NCBI GenBank assembly: GCA_910579935.1
Contig: CAJTVQ010000014.1
Coordinates: 1 to 64,000 of the forward strand
Direction of reading: 5' to 3'
From: an uncultured Lachnospiraceae bacterium
GTDB lineage: Bacteria; Bacillota; Clostridia; Lachnospirales; Lachnospiraceae
Length of the DNA stretch: 64,000 bases
Every line of letters starts with the position of its first letter. The stretch's first letter is position 1. This document shows, piece by piece, positions 17,087 to 26,434 of this stretch. The translations under genes were made by a program, and so were the position numbers. The notes beneath the pieces are model-generated. The model searched no databases. It saw nothing but the letters and a program-made list of their open reading frames with translations, and was not told the DNA's origin.

Positions 17087-17711
17087 AGGAATTTTAGTGG
17101 TGGTTTCCGGTTTTTCCGGAGCGGGCAAAGGCACGCTGATGAAAAAGCTGATTCAGACCTACGAACAGTATGCGTTGTCCGTTTCGATGACAACGAGAGC
17201 GCCTAGAGAGGGCGAGGAAAACGGCAGAGAGTATTTTTTCGTATCGAAAGAGGAATTTGAGGAAAAGATCCGTCAGGACGGTCTGGTGGAATATGCCGGC
17301 TATTGCGGCAATTATTACGGGACACCGAAACAATATGTGGAGGCGCAGCTGGCAGCAGGGAAAGATGTGATCCTGGAGATCGAAATACAGGGTGCGCTGA
17401 AAGTGAAGCAAAAATTCCCCACAGCCCTGCTGGTGTTTGTCATGCCGCCTTCGGCGGAAGAACTGAAGCGGCGGCTTGTCGGCAGGGGAACAGAGACGGT
17501 GGAAGTAATTGAGAAACGTTTAAGACGCGCCGGAGAGGAAGCGCAGGGAATTGAAAATTATGATTATATCGTAATCAATGACGATTTGGAGGAATGTACC
17601 AGGGAACTTCATTCCATGATAAGGGCGGCACACCATACGCCGCACCGCAATGAGGAGTTTATAGAAAATATGAGACAGGAACTGAGCGTTCTGGTGAAAG
17701 GAGAAGAATAA
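17076..17711 (+). CDS. gmk: Guanylate kinase
   Basis: It phosphorylates GMP to GDP in purine nucleotide supply. The P-loop is SGFSGAGKGTLMKK at residues 10-23, followed by SVSMTTRAPREGEENGREYFFV, the GMP-binding region, and VILEIEIQGA. Length of 211 aa is normal. An ATG at 17064 is possible, but GGAGA placed before ATG 17076 favours the shorter form. The stop shares a base with the rpoZ start, suggesting coupling. Confidence 0.94.
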   Translation: MKRRGILVVVSGFSGAGKGTLMKKLIQTYEQYALSVSMTTRAPREGEENGREYFFVSKEEFEEKIRQDGLVEYAGYCGNYYGTPKQYVEAQLAAGKDVILEIEIQGALKVKQKFPTALLVFVMPPSAEELKRRLVGRGTETVEVIEKRLRRAGEEAQGIENYDYIVINDDLEECTRELHSMIRAAHHTPHRNEEFIENMRQELSVLVKGEE

Positions 17712-18115
17712 TGTTACATCCATCTTATTCAGATTTAATGAAAGTGGTAAACAGTGAGGTTGAACAGGGAGAAGCGCCGGTGGTAAACAGCAGGTACTCC
17801 ATCGTTATGGCGACGTCAAAAAGGGCAAGACAGATTATCGGCGGAGAAGAGCCCATGGTAAAGGCCGCAGGAAAGAAACCGTTATCTGTTGCAATAGAGG
17901 AGTTGAATCAGGCCAAGATCAGGATTCTGAGCGAGGAAGAGGCGGAACAGCAGAGGCAGCAGGAAGAACTGATGGAAAGCCGTTATGAGAGAAACGAAAT
18001 ATTTGCCGGAAAACGGCCGGAGGAAGAAGAGAAACCGGAAGATGATCCTGCTGGGGACAGCAGTATGCAGGCCGGTGACGGAGAGGAACCGGAAGAAGAT
18101 TCCGATTTGGAATAA
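17711..18115 (+). CDS. rpoZ: RNA polymerase omega subunit with acidic tail
   Basis: The first 75 residues are a standard omega subunit: HPSYSDLMKVV, SRYSIVMATSKRARQII and KPLSVAIEELNQAKIRI. Omega supports assembly of beta-prime and ppGpp responsiveness in some bacteria. A further 55 or so residues form a strongly charged, Glu/Gln/Asp-rich tail that is likely disordered, longer than in the Bacillus protein. It is the last gene of the yicC group, ahead of rimO with an 80-bp gap. Confidence 0.9.
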   Translation: MLHPSYSDLMKVVNSEVEQGEAPVVNSRYSIVMATSKRARQIIGGEEPMVKAAGKKPLSVAIEELNQAKIRILSEEEAEQQRQQEELMESRYERNEIFAGKRPEEEEKPEDDPAGDSSMQAGDGEEPEEDSDLE

Positions 18116-18194
18116 CGGCCGCAGGATCATTATGTGCCCGTGGTATCGCCTGCGGGCATATTGTTTTCATGGCGGCATGGATGGAGGTTTACTT

Positions 18195-19538
18195 ATGAAG
18201 CTGTTGTTGGTATCGCTGGGATGCGATAAGAATCTGGTGGATTCGGAAGTGATGCTGGGCCTGCTGGAACAGAAAGGCTATACGTTTACGGACGATGAAA
18301 CAGAGGCGGAAATCGTTGTGGTGAATACCTGCTGTTTTATTAACGACGCTAAAGAAGAGAGCATCAATACGATTCTTGAAATGGCGGAATTAAGGAAGAC
18401 GGGACAGGTAAAAGCGCTTATCGTGGCAGGCTGCCTGGCACAGCGTTACCAAAAAGAAATCCGGGAAGAAATTGAGGAAGTGGATGCGATCGTCGGGACG
18501 GCAGCAGTGGAGGAAATTGCAGAGGCCGTGGAAGAGGCGCTTGCAGGAAAAGCGGAAAACCATATCGCGCCATTGGAACCGGAACAAAAACCGGCGGAAA
18601 ATCACAGACGGCTTGTAACCACAGGCGGTCATTATGCATACCTGAAAATTGCAGAGGGCTGCGATAAACACTGTACTTACTGTATCATACCGAAAGTGCG
18701 CGGGCCGTACTGCAGCGTGCCGATGGAACGGCTTGTGGCGGAAGCGGAACGGCTGGCACGGGAAGGTGTTAAGGAACTGATCCTGGTGGCGCAGGAGACG
18801 ACACGGTACGGCCTGGATCTATACGGGGAAAAGAAACTTCCCGAATTACTGCGCAGGCTCTGTAAAATACCGCAGCTTTACTGGATACGCATTTTGTACT
18901 GCTATCCGGAGGAAATTACGGAAGAACTGATTCAGACCATCAGGGAAGAGAAAAAAATCTGCCATTATCTGGATATACCGGTTCAGCACGGTGCGGATGC
19001 GGTGTTAAAACGGATGGGAAGAAGAACAGACAGCGGGGAAATACGTTCCATGGTAGAACGGCTGCGCAGGGAGATTCCGGATATCTGCTTAAGGACCACT
19101 CTGATCACCGGGTTCCCCGGCGAAACGGAAGAAGACCATGAGGAACTGTTGGATTTTGTGGAAGAGATGGAGTTTGACCGTTTGGGAGTCTTTACCTATT
19201 CCCAGGAGGAAGATACGCCCGCCGCGGAAATGGAGGGGCAGATAGAAGAGAGCGTGAAAGAGGACAGACGGGACGCCGTCATGGAACTGCAGCAGGAAAT
19301 TGCTTACAGGATGGCGGAAGATATGGTGGGGAAGGAACTCTGTGCCATGATAGAGGGAAAAGTGGCGGACGAGGACGCTTATGTGGCACGTACGTATAAG
19401 GATGCGCCGAATGTGGACGGTTATCTTTTTATCAATACGGAAAAAACGCTGATGAGCGGGGATTTTGTGAAAGTGAAGATAACCGGTTCTTACGAATATG
19501 ACTTGATAGGAGAGATATGTGATGAATTTACCGAATAA
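18195..19538 (+). CDS. rimO: Ribosomal protein S12 methylthiotransferase RimO
   Basis: A radical-SAM enzyme that adds a methylthio group to the S12 aspartate. The N-terminal UPF0004 domain has LLLVSLGCDKNLVDSE, NTCCFINDAKEES and VAGCLAQRY, whose three cysteines bind the auxiliary cluster. The radical-SAM motif is CDKHCTYC near residue 158. A TRAM domain ends the protein. ATG 18195 with GGAGG 8 nt upstream gives the normal 447 aa; the longer open frame to 17985 overlaps rpoZ and is not family-like. The end overlaps pgsA by 17 bp. Confidence 0.94.
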   Translation: MKLLLVSLGCDKNLVDSEVMLGLLEQKGYTFTDDETEAEIVVVNTCCFINDAKEESINTILEMAELRKTGQVKALIVAGCLAQRYQKEIREEIEEVDAIVGTAAVEEIAEAVEEALAGKAENHIAPLEPEQKPAENHRRLVTTGGHYAYLKIAEGCDKHCTYCIIPKVRGPYCSVPMERLVAEAERLAREGVKELILVAQETTRYGLDLYGEKKLPELLRRLCKIPQLYWIRILYCYPEEITEELIQTIREEKKICHYLDIPVQHGADAVLKRMGRRTDSGEIRSMVERLRREIPDICLRTTLITGFPGETEEDHEELLDFVEEMEFDRLGVFTYSQEEDTPAAEMEGQIEESVKEDRRDAVMELQQEIAYRMAEDMVGKELCAMIEGKVADEDAYVARTYKDAPNVDGYLFINTEKTLMSGDFVKVKITGSYEYDLIGEICDEFTE

Positions 19539-20055
19539 ACTGACGATTCTCAGGATGATCATGATTCCGTTTTTTGTAGTATTCATGCTGTTTCCCATAA
19601 CGGGCGGGACAGATAAATGGATTGCGCTTGCATTGTTTGTCATAGCCAGTTTAACGGATATGCTGGACGGACATATTGCGAGAAAGTATAATTTAGTAAC
19701 CAATTTTGGAAAATTTATGGACCCGCTGGCAGATAAACTGCTGGTCTGCTCCGCCCTGATCTGTCTGGTGGATCTGAAGCGGATTCCCTCGTGGATCGTC
19801 ATTATCATCATTGCAAGGGAATTCATTATCAGCGGTTTCAGGCTGATCGCATCGGACAATGGAGTGGTGATCGCAGCCAGTTACTGGGGGAAATTCAAAA
19901 CTACGTTCCAGATGCTTATGATATGCCTGATGATAGCGGATCTGGGGCCGCTGGAACTGCTGACGGAGATTGTGATGTGGGTGGCGCTGGTACTGACCGT
20001 GGTCTCTCTGGCGGACTATCTGATGAAGAACAAAGGCGTGATGAAGGAGGGATGA
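19522..20055 (+). CDS. pgsA: CDP-diacylglycerol-glycerol-3-phosphate 3-phosphatidyltransferase
   Basis: A membrane CDP-alcohol phosphatidyltransferase that makes phosphatidylglycerol phosphate. The N-terminal NLPNKLTILRM is typical. The catalytic signature reads SLTDMLDGHIAR then NFGKFMDPLADKLL, matching DG-AR-G-D-D. About four to six membrane segments fit the 177-residue length. It is translationally linked to rimO upstream and lies 4 bp before cinA, an order common in Firmicutes. Confidence 0.93.
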   Translation: MNLPNKLTILRMIMIPFFVVFMLFPITGGTDKWIALALFVIASLTDMLDGHIARKYNLVTNFGKFMDPLADKLLVCSALICLVDLKRIPSWIVIIIIAREFIISGFRLIASDNGVVIAASYWGKFKTTFQMLMICLMIADLGPLELLTEIVMWVALVLTVVSLADYLMKNKGVMKEG

Positions 20056-20059
20056 TGCC

Positions 20060-21349
20060 ATGACGGTAGAATTGATTTCCGTTGGTACGGAATTATTGCT
20101 GGGAAATATCGTGAATACAAACGCGGCATTTTTGGCGGAAAAATGTGCGGATTTGGGTCTGTCCTGCTATTATCAGAGTGTGGTCGGGGATAATGAGGAA
20201 CGCCTTACCGCAGTCCTTAAGGCTGCCATGGGACGTTCGGATATTATTATCCTGTCAGGTGGGCTGGGGCCTACGGAGGATGACCTGACCAAAGAAGCAG
20301 CGGCCAAAGTGATGGGCAGGGAACTCTGTATGCATGAACCGTCCCGCAAACGTATTGAGGACTTTTTCCGGAAAAGGAACATGGAGGCTACGGAAAACAA
20401 CTGGAAACAGGCCATGATGCCGAAGGGGGCCATAGTTGTGGAGAATGAGAACGGTACGGCTCCGGGCGTCATTCTGGAGGAAGACGGTAAGAAAGTCATT
20501 TTATTGCCCGGTCCTCCGAATGAACTGATTCCGATGTTTGAAAAAAGCATTATGCCCTATCTTTCAGGAGAGGATTCCACCATTTACTCCCAGACCGTGA
20601 AAATATGCGGAGTGGGAGAGAGCAAGGCGGAAACCATGGTGAAGGATTTAATTGACGGTCAGACCAATCCCACCATTGCTCCCTATGCAAAAAACTGCGA
20701 AGTGCATTTCCGGGTGACGGCAAAGGCTGCAAATGAAAAGGAGGCCAGAAAGCTCCTGAAGCCGGTGGTAAAAGAATTGAAGAGCCGGTTTGAAAACCAT
20801 GTATATACTACGGATGCGGATACGACACTGGAAAAGGCAGTCGTGGATCTGCTGGCGGCAAATAAACTGACGGTGAGTACGGTGGAATCCTGTACCGGCG
20901 GTATGCTGGCGGCAAGGATCATCAATGTCCCCGGTGTATCCGATGTGTATAAATCAGGTTATATTACGTATTCCAATAAGGCCAAACGGAAGATCCTCGG
21001 TGTAAAGAAAGGTGTTTTGGAAAAAAAGGGCGCGGTCAGTGAAGAGGTGGCAAAGGAAATGGCCAAAGGGGCTGCACTGATCTCCAAGGCAGAAGTCGCA
21101 GTGGCGGTAACAGGGATTGCCGGGCCGGGAGGCGGCACGGAAGAAAAACCGGTCGGCCTGGTATATATTGCGTGCAGTGTATGTGGGAAAGTAACGGTGA
21201 AAAAATACAATTTCAGCGGAAACCGGGCCAAAATAAGAGAAACGACGGTATCTTCCGCATTGATTCTGATGCGCCAGTGTATCCTGGAATATTACAGTGA
21301 GGTAACGTTCGGTAAAAAGCTGGATGGAAATGCGGGCAGGCAGAAGTAG
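20060..21349 (+). CDS. cinA: CinA, nicotinamide-nucleotide amidase/competence-damage protein
   Basis: CinA combines an N-terminal MoCF-type domain (MTVELISVGTELLLGNIVNTN, ILSGGLGPTEDDLTKEA) with a C-terminal NMN amidase domain from about residue 260 (STVESCTGGMLAARI, SNKAKRKILGV, GIAGPGGGTEEKPVG). It recycles NMN from NAD metabolism and is linked to competence in some species. Length of 429 aa is slightly above the usual 410-415. AAGGAGG lies 9 nt before the start. Confidence 0.93.
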   Translation: MTVELISVGTELLLGNIVNTNAAFLAEKCADLGLSCYYQSVVGDNEERLTAVLKAAMGRSDIIILSGGLGPTEDDLTKEAAAKVMGRELCMHEPSRKRIEDFFRKRNMEATENNWKQAMMPKGAIVVENENGTAPGVILEEDGKKVILLPGPPNELIPMFEKSIMPYLSGEDSTIYSQTVKICGVGESKAETMVKDLIDGQTNPTIAPYAKNCEVHFRVTAKAANEKEARKLLKPVVKELKSRFENHVYTTDADTTLEKAVVDLLAANKLTVSTVESCTGGMLAARIINVPGVSDVYKSGYITYSNKAKRKILGVKKGVLEKKGAVSEEVAKEMAKGAALISKAEVAVAVTGIAGPGGGTEEKPVGLVYIACSVCGKVTVKKYNFSGNRAKIRETTVSSALILMRQCILEYYSEVTFGKKLDGNAGRQK

Positions 21350-21392
21350 GGAATAGACGACCTGACGGAAAGTATCCCATGGAGGATGGAAT

Positions 21393-22628
21393 ATGGAGAG
21401 AGCGGAACAGGACACGGGAGGAAGATTTGACGGAGGAATTTTCAGCGGTCAGAGAGAAAGCCTGGGAGAGAATATACCATATCAGAATGGTGAAGGAAAC
21501 AAAAGCGAACCGCAGGGACAGCCGGGTGGTTATGGGAGCAGTCAGCAGGGACAGATGAACGGTTATGGGAGCAGTCAGCAGGGACGGCCGAACGGTTATG
21601 GTAACCGTCCGGGCGGATATATGCCGGGACAAAGGCTGGTGAACCGTTGCGGACGGGCAGGGTGGAATGCCGGGATGCATGACTGCGATTTTCCGCTGCA
21701 GCATCAGGGAAACCGGTGCTTTTATGAGTGTCCGGAATGTCCGAAGCACAGGCAGTCCGGCCAGCTATTTCTGCTCATTGTCACGATTCCGGCCATGGGA
21801 ATGCTGTTTTTGGCATTTTTGGCAACGCTGTTCTTTTTGCTGTGTCTGGTATCAAGCCGGCAGGCGGGGGCTGAAAAAAGCGGAATTTCCTCTTCTTATG
21901 AGGCAGGGGAACCAGAGACGCCGTTTCAGCAGGAGAAGCCGGAAAACAAGGTTCCGGACTGGCAGGAGAAGGCTGAGGGGCAGGAAAGCGGGGATCATAG
22001 CGAATATTACGGTGAAATCAGGGATGCTGTCCGGACGGACCTTCCTTATTCGATCAGGTGGGAGAATTACGAATATGAGGGAAACAGCGATACGGTCATG
22101 ATCGCGATCGATTATCCGGTGATAGAGGGAGATATCCCCAATATAGAATTGCTGAATGATGTGATCGCGGACGAGATAGACTATTTTGAGGAGTATTATG
22201 CGGAATATTCCAAATATATGCTTCCGGAAGAAATATTTGCGGTCTACTCGGAAGGGTATGTCACCTATATGGACGAAGAAGTGATGAGTGTGGTTTTCAG
22301 TGAGAATATCTATACGGATTATTGGGTGGACTGCGGTCTGTACTGCGTAAATATCGATATGGAGAACGGAGTCATCCTGGAAAACGGCAGTATACTGGAC
22401 GTGGATGATGAGTTTGCCATAGATTTCCGTACAAGGTGCAGGATGCAGAACGGGGATGTCGGTGCTTTGGAATATCTGACGGACCAGGAAGTGGCCTATT
22501 ATCTGACGGACGGAACGACGGGAATCATGTTTTTTACCCCTTTGGGGATGGAAATCGGACTGAATTGCGGGGAAGATTATCTGACGGTTACGTATAAGGA
22601 TTACAAAGAATATCTGCTGAAATACTAA
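21393..22628 (+). CDS. Membrane-anchored protein with DUF3298-like extracellular domain
   Basis: A 411-residue protein of uncertain role. Residues 1-80 are low complexity, rich in Gly, Gln and Ser, with a near-exact repeat around GYGSSQQG. A Cys-rich patch (about 90-120) ends in CFYECPECPKHRQ. One membrane segment lies at roughly 125-152. The C-terminal 200 residues resemble the DUF3298/RsiV-type domain: YPVIEGD, a middle with YTDYWVDCG, and an ending LTVTYKDYKEYL. The arrangement suggests a cytoplasmic zinc-ribbon-like segment and an outer sensor domain, as in anti-sigma factors. No sigma factor gene adjoins it, so this is only a guess. Confidence 0.65.
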   Translation: MERAEQDTGGRFDGGIFSGQRESLGENIPYQNGEGNKSEPQGQPGGYGSSQQGQMNGYGSSQQGRPNGYGNRPGGYMPGQRLVNRCGRAGWNAGMHDCDFPLQHQGNRCFYECPECPKHRQSGQLFLLIVTIPAMGMLFLAFLATLFFLLCLVSSRQAGAEKSGISSSYEAGEPETPFQQEKPENKVPDWQEKAEGQESGDHSEYYGEIRDAVRTDLPYSIRWENYEYEGNSDTVMIAIDYPVIEGDIPNIELLNDVIADEIDYFEEYYAEYSKYMLPEEIFAVYSEGYVTYMDEEVMSVVFSENIYTDYWVDCGLYCVNIDMENGVILENGSILDVDDEFAIDFRTRCRMQNGDVGALEYLTDQEVAYYLTDGTTGIMFFTPLGMEIGLNCGEDYLTVTYKDYKEYLLKY

Positions 22629-22716
22629 GCGGAGCGGAAGCGGGAAGCGGGGAACGGAATGCGGAAAACGGGGAAAAGCGGAACATAAGAGAAGCACAAA
22701 AGAGGGAGGTATGCAG

Positions 22717-23073
22717 ATGGAAAAGGGAGTGGAACTGTACAAGGAGCTGATTGACGGACTGGTAAAGATATCCGGAAGCTGTGTGAATGCTGCTAAGGTA
22801 GAGGGCGGACTGGTTAAAGGCACTGCTGAGGATGCAGGAATCAATCAGATACTTGGAAAACTCTCGGAGGAGGAACGCAAAGTACTGGCGCAGTACATTT
22901 CCAAAACGTATCAGTCGGGCATTTATGATATGCTGGTACAGCTGGAATGGCTGCGTGAGTGCAGGGGGATGAAAATTTCCATGGAAGGCGAGGAACTGCC
23001 CCTCGGCCAGTTTGAGGGGATTCCCTGTGATTATATCGGCCGGTGCGGTGACTGGGAGTGGCCGGAGGTATAG
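22717..23073 (+). CDS. Conserved hypothetical protein, about 118 aa (possibly DUF6547)
   Basis: I do not firmly recognise this protein. It is soluble and mostly helical at its N-terminus, with YKELIDGLVKISGS, then LSEEERKVLAQYISKTYQSG and a C-terminal CDYIGRCGDWEWPE. It may belong to DUF6547, which I cannot verify here. GGGAGG at 22704-22709 is 7 nt before ATG 22717. It lies 56 bp ahead of the ATPase gene and probably shares its transcript. Confidence 0.6.
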   Translation: MEKGVELYKELIDGLVKISGSCVNAAKVEGGLVKGTAEDAGINQILGKLSEEERKVLAQYISKTYQSGIYDMLVQLEWLRECRGMKISMEGEELPLGQFEGIPCDYIGRCGDWEWPEV

Positions 23074-23129
23074 AAGGAAAATGCTGTCTGGAACAGGACG
23101 GAAGAATGAAAGGGAAGAGGAGAACAGAT

Positions 23130-23996
23130 ATGGTATATTTATCACAGTTTCGGTTTCCGGACAGAGAACGGGAATATGATTTTACAATGAGTCAGAAGCG
23201 GACCTGCTATGATACGTTTTATCCTTTTCAGGTCATATCAAAACACGGCTTAGGTGTGCTGGATCTTGAGCCGGTGACGATTCTTTACGGCGGGAACGGC
23301 TCGGGGAAAACCACGGTGCTGAATGTGATTGCGGAAAAGCTGGGACTGACGCGTGATACATTGTATAACCGTTCCTGTTTCTTTGAAGATTATACCGGAA
23401 TGTGCAGTTATGAAACGGAGAGAAGCATACCGGCAGGCAGCAGGATCATTACCAGTGACGACGTATTTGATTTTATGCTGAATCTGAGGAGCATGAATGA
23501 CGGAATCGACAGGAAAAGGGAAGAACTGCTGGAAGACTATATGGATGCCAAGTATTCCCGGTTTCAGATGCGCTCGCTGGAGGATTATGAGCAGTTGAAA
23601 AAAGTGACCATGGTGAAGAGGAATACGCAGTCAAAATATATCCGTAAAAATCTGATGGACAATGTACGGGAGCATTCCAATGGGGAAAGCGCCTTTCTTT
23701 ATTTTGCCGATAAGATCAAAGAGGACGGACTGTATCTGCTGGATGAGCCGGAGAACAGCCTTTCTCCGGAAAAACAGCAGGAACTGCTGCGGTTTTTGGA
23801 AGACTCGGCACGTTTTTTCGGATGCCAGTTCCTGGTTGCCACGCATTCCCCGTTTCTGCTTTCCATGAAAGGGGCAAAGATATACGACCTGGACGAAGAG
23901 CCTGTCGATGTGAAGCGCTGGACGGAACTGTCGAATGTGCGGGCTTATTATGACTTTTTTAAAAAATACGAAACAGAATTCAGGGATACGTTTTAA
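23130..23996 (+). CDS. ABC/SMC-like AAA family ATPase
   Basis: A 288-residue soluble ATPase. Walker A is LYGGNGSGKTTVLN at about residues 52-65, with FPFQVISKHGLG-type sequence just before it. A signature-like HSNGESAFLYFADKI precedes Walker B LYLLDEPENSLSPEKQQEL, and the H-loop is LVATHSPFLLS. This order matches stand-alone AAA_21-type ATPases related to RecF/SMC heads. The substrate and partner are unknown. GAGGAG precedes ATG 23130, and upstream in-frame starts would overlap the preceding gene. Confidence 0.8.
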   Translation: MVYLSQFRFPDREREYDFTMSQKRTCYDTFYPFQVISKHGLGVLDLEPVTILYGGNGSGKTTVLNVIAEKLGLTRDTLYNRSCFFEDYTGMCSYETERSIPAGSRIITSDDVFDFMLNLRSMNDGIDRKREELLEDYMDAKYSRFQMRSLEDYEQLKKVTMVKRNTQSKYIRKNLMDNVREHSNGESAFLYFADKIKEDGLYLLDEPENSLSPEKQQELLRFLEDSARFFGCQFLVATHSPFLLSMKGAKIYDLDEEPVDVKRWTELSNVRAYYDFFKKYETEFRDTF

Positions 23997-24006
23997 GTTT
24001 TTTTCG

Positions 24007-24138
24007 GGGGATTTCTAATTGTTTGATTCCGGCTGGTTTTGTGAACAGCGGCGGACGAATCACTTTGTTCGTTAAAGCCTGTTTGAAAGCAACAAAAGCA
24101 ACCAAAATAGAACAATAAGAAATATCCCCATTTTTTTG
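24007..24138 (+). terminator. Large imperfect hairpin with T-tract, related to the 54230 palindrome
   Basis: GGGGATTTCTAATTGTT (24007-24023) pairs, with a small bulge, with AACAATAAGAAATATCCCC (24111-24129), and seven T residues follow. It fills the gap between the convergent ATPase and typA genes and should terminate the plus-strand transcript. The interior can form further weak pairs such as GAACA/TGTTC. The outer arms and the ATATC-CC-T7-GAAC ending resemble the inner arms of the palindrome at 54230-54547. Confidence 0.6.
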
Positions 24139-24154
24139 AACCGGTTTAAAACGA

Positions 24155-25990
24155 TCATCCCTGCTGTTTCATGGAAGCCCTTTTTCTCATTGTGGGGTCC
24201 AGAATTTTTTTACGGATGCGGAGGGAGGAAGGGGTTACTTCCAACAGCTCGTCCGTATCAATGAATTCCAGCGCCTGTTCCAGGCTGAGGATTTTCGGCG
24301 GCGTGAGCCGGAGCGCTTCGTCTGCGCTGGAAGAACGGGTATTGGTCAGCTGTTTTTTCTTGCATACGTTTAATTCAATATCTTCGCCGCGGCCGTTTTG
24401 TCCTACGACCATGCCGGAGTAAACCTTTTCACCGGGGCCGATGAAGAGGGTGCCGCGTTCCTGTGCGTTGTACAGACCGTAGGTAATGGCTTCTCCCGCT
24501 TCGAAAGCAATCAGGGAACCCTGTTTCCGGTACTGGATATCCCCTTTATAAGGCCCGTATCCGTTGAAGCTGCTGTTCATGATACCGTTGCCTTTCGTAT
24601 CGGTCATGAATTCACCGCGGTATCCGATCAGCCCGCGGGAGGGAATGGAGAATTCCAAACGGGTATACCCGCCGGAAGCCGCGCCCATGTTCAGCAGTTC
24701 GCCTTTCCGCTGGCTCAGTTTTTCGATGACCGTACCGGAGAATTCTTCGGGAACATCGATGTAGGTGAGTTCCATCGGCTCCAGTTTCTTACCGTTCTCG
24801 TCCGCTTTGTATAAGACCTCCGCCTTGCTGACCGCAAATTCATAGCCTTCGCGGCGCATGTTTTCAATGAGGACGGAAAGATGTAGTTCGCCGCGCCCCG
24901 ATACCTTAAAGGATTCCGTGGTATCCGTTTCCTCCACGCGCAGGGAGACATCCGTATTCAGCTCGCGGAATAAACGGTCGCGCAGGTGGCGGCTGGTGAC
25001 ATATTTCCCTTCCTGTCCGGCGAGAGGGGAGTCATTGACAATGAAATGCATGGCAATCGTAGGCTCTGATATCTTCTGAAAAGGAATCGGCGCAGGATTT
25101 TCCGGTGAGCAGAGCGTATCTCCGATATGGATATCCGTAATGCCGGAAATTGCCACAATGGAACCGATGCCAGCTTCTTTTACTTCCGCTTTATTCAGGC
25201 CGTCAAACTCATATAATTTGCTGATCTTAACTTTCTTCATTTTATCCGGCTCGTGGTGGTTTACGATCACGACTTCCTGATTGACCTTCACGGACCCGTT
25301 GTCCACCTTTCCGACACCGATCCGTCCCACATATTCGTTATAATCAATGGTGCTGATCAGAACCTGTGTGCCCGCATCAGGATCTCCCTCAGGAGCCGGA
25401 ATATAGTTCAGTATCGTTTCAAACAGAGGCCCCATGTCCGTTCCTTCCTGATCCATTTCATAGGAAGCGACGCCGGTTTTGGCCGATGCAAAAATAAAAG
25501 GGCAGTCCAGCTGTTCCTCACTGGCATCCAGATCGATGAGCAGTTCCAGCACCTCGTCTATGACTTCCCGGGGCCTTGCCTCCGGACGGTCGATCTTATT
25601 AATGCATACAATGACCGGAAGCTGGAGTTCCAGCGCTTTGCGCAGAACGAATTTCGTCTGCGGCATGGAGCCTTCAAAGGCATCCACCACGAGGATGACC
25701 CCGTTTACCATCTTAAGCACACGTTCTACCTCTCCGCCGAAGTCCGCATGGCCGGGCGTATCAATAATATTGATTTTTGTATTTTTATAGGTAACGGCCG
25801 TATTTTTGGATAAAATTGTGATACCGCGTTCCCGTTCGATATCATTGGAGTCCATCACACGCTCCGCAATTTCCTGATTTTCGCGGAAAACCCCGCTTTG
25901 CTTTAAAAGCTCGTCCACCAGCGTGGTTTTACCATGGTCAACGTGGGCGATTATGGCAACATTTCTTACATCATCTCTCGTCTGTTTCAT
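24155..25990 (-). CDS. typA: Ribosome-associated GTPase TypA/BipA
   Basis: TypA is a translational GTPase related to EF-G that helps 50S assembly and growth at low temperature or under stress. The GTPase motifs are AHVDHGKTTLVDELL (G1), RGITILSKN (G2), DTPGHADFGGEVER (G3) and NKIDRPEARP (G4). The C-terminal domain includes RGELHLSVLIENMRREG and SRGLIGYRGEFMTDT. Length of 611 aa is as expected. It is a single-gene unit on the minus strand with a strong promoter at 26058-26086. Confidence 0.95.
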   Translation of the reverse strand: MKQTRDDVRNVAIIAHVDHGKTTLVDELLKQSGVFRENQEIAERVMDSNDIERERGITILSKNTAVTYKNTKINIIDTPGHADFGGEVERVLKMVNGVILVVDAFEGSMPQTKFVLRKALELQLPVIVCINKIDRPEARPREVIDEVLELLIDLDASEEQLDCPFIFASAKTGVASYEMDQEGTDMGPLFETILNYIPAPEGDPDAGTQVLISTIDYNEYVGRIGVGKVDNGSVKVNQEVVIVNHHEPDKMKKVKISKLYEFDGLNKAEVKEAGIGSIVAISGITDIHIGDTLCSPENPAPIPFQKISEPTIAMHFIVNDSPLAGQEGKYVTSRHLRDRLFRELNTDVSLRVEETDTTESFKVSGRGELHLSVLIENMRREGYEFAVSKAEVLYKADENGKKLEPMELTYIDVPEEFSGTVIEKLSQRKGELLNMGAASGGYTRLEFSIPSRGLIGYRGEFMTDTKGNGIMNSSFNGYGPYKGDIQYRKQGSLIAFEAGEAITYGLYNAQERGTLFIGPGEKVYSGMVVGQNGRGEDIELNVCKKKQLTNTRSSSADEALRLTPPKILSLEQALEFIDTDELLEVTPSSLRIRKKILDPTMRKRASMKQQG

Positions 25991-26057
25991 AAATAACTCC
26001 TCATATCATCTATCTTGTTAGCTGTATCTGTGTTTAACTGCATTTTCAAACTTATGT

Positions 26058-26086
26058 ATTATAGCATTGTATTGACTATCTTGCAA
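26058..26086 (-). promoter_or_regulatory. Promoter of typA
   Basis: On the minus strand TTGCAA (26086-26081), a 17-bp spacer ending in TGC, and TATAAT (26063-26058). It starts only about 20 bp beyond the structured element at 26109-26182, which therefore lies upstream of the transcript start. Confidence 0.8.
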
Positions 26087-26108
26087 GAATTTATTCGCGG
26101 GTGTAACT

Positions 26109-26182
26109 GGGGTGGGAGGGGGACGCACAGGATATGGAATAGTGGTATGCAGGACGCGCTTTCACTCCTGCATCCCCCACAA
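26109..26182 (+). repeat. Structured intergenic element, copy A
   Basis: The core GATATGGAATAGTGGT, six variable bases and GACGCGCTTTC is shared with copy B at 33719-33790. In this copy TGCAGGA pairs with TCCTGCA around the CGCGCTTTCAC loop. Outer G-rich and C-rich segments (GTGGGAGGGGG and ATCCCCCAC) can close the fold. The strand is arbitrary: it could be a small RNA gene on either strand, or a DNA-level element. It lies in a 444-bp gap between divergent typA and ssb. Confidence 0.55.
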
Positions 26183-26289
26183 CTCAGATTAAACGAATAA
26201 GCACAACAAAACATAGAAAAAATTTCCGCCTTATGGTAAAATAAAGTCCAAAGCCGGTAATGCTTTTAGGTAAAAAATAATTAACCTTT

Positions 26290-26331
26290 AAAGTCCCGTA
26301 AATCCAGTGATTTTGACTGATTTCGGACTTT
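26290..26331 (+). other. Hairpin upstream of ssb
   Basis: AAAGTCC (26290-26296) pairs with GGACTTT (26325-26331), extended inside by AAATC-CAGT and ACTGATTT with one bulge. No T-tract follows. It sits about 100 bp ahead of ssb and could be a leader structure or the 3' end of a small RNA. Confidence 0.4.
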
Positions 26332-26434
26332 GCGCGGTGACTTACAGGTTCTTTTTTAGGGAGAAATGCGGTATATTAATATTACATTACGGGAAAAAAT
26401 TCTTAAAGTGTAAGATAAGAAGGGAGAACTAAGA

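Noticed and set aside
25991..26180. Copy A as a 5' leader riboswitch or thermosensor of typA
   Set aside because: A near-consensus typA promoter lies between copy A and the gene, so the element should not be part of that mRNA. The same holds for cspA and copy B.
26109..26182. tRNA gene, prompted by the GGWATAGTGGT block that resembles a tRNA D-arm
   Set aside because: No anticodon arm, T-arm GTTCGA block or CCA-ready acceptor stem can be drawn in either copy.
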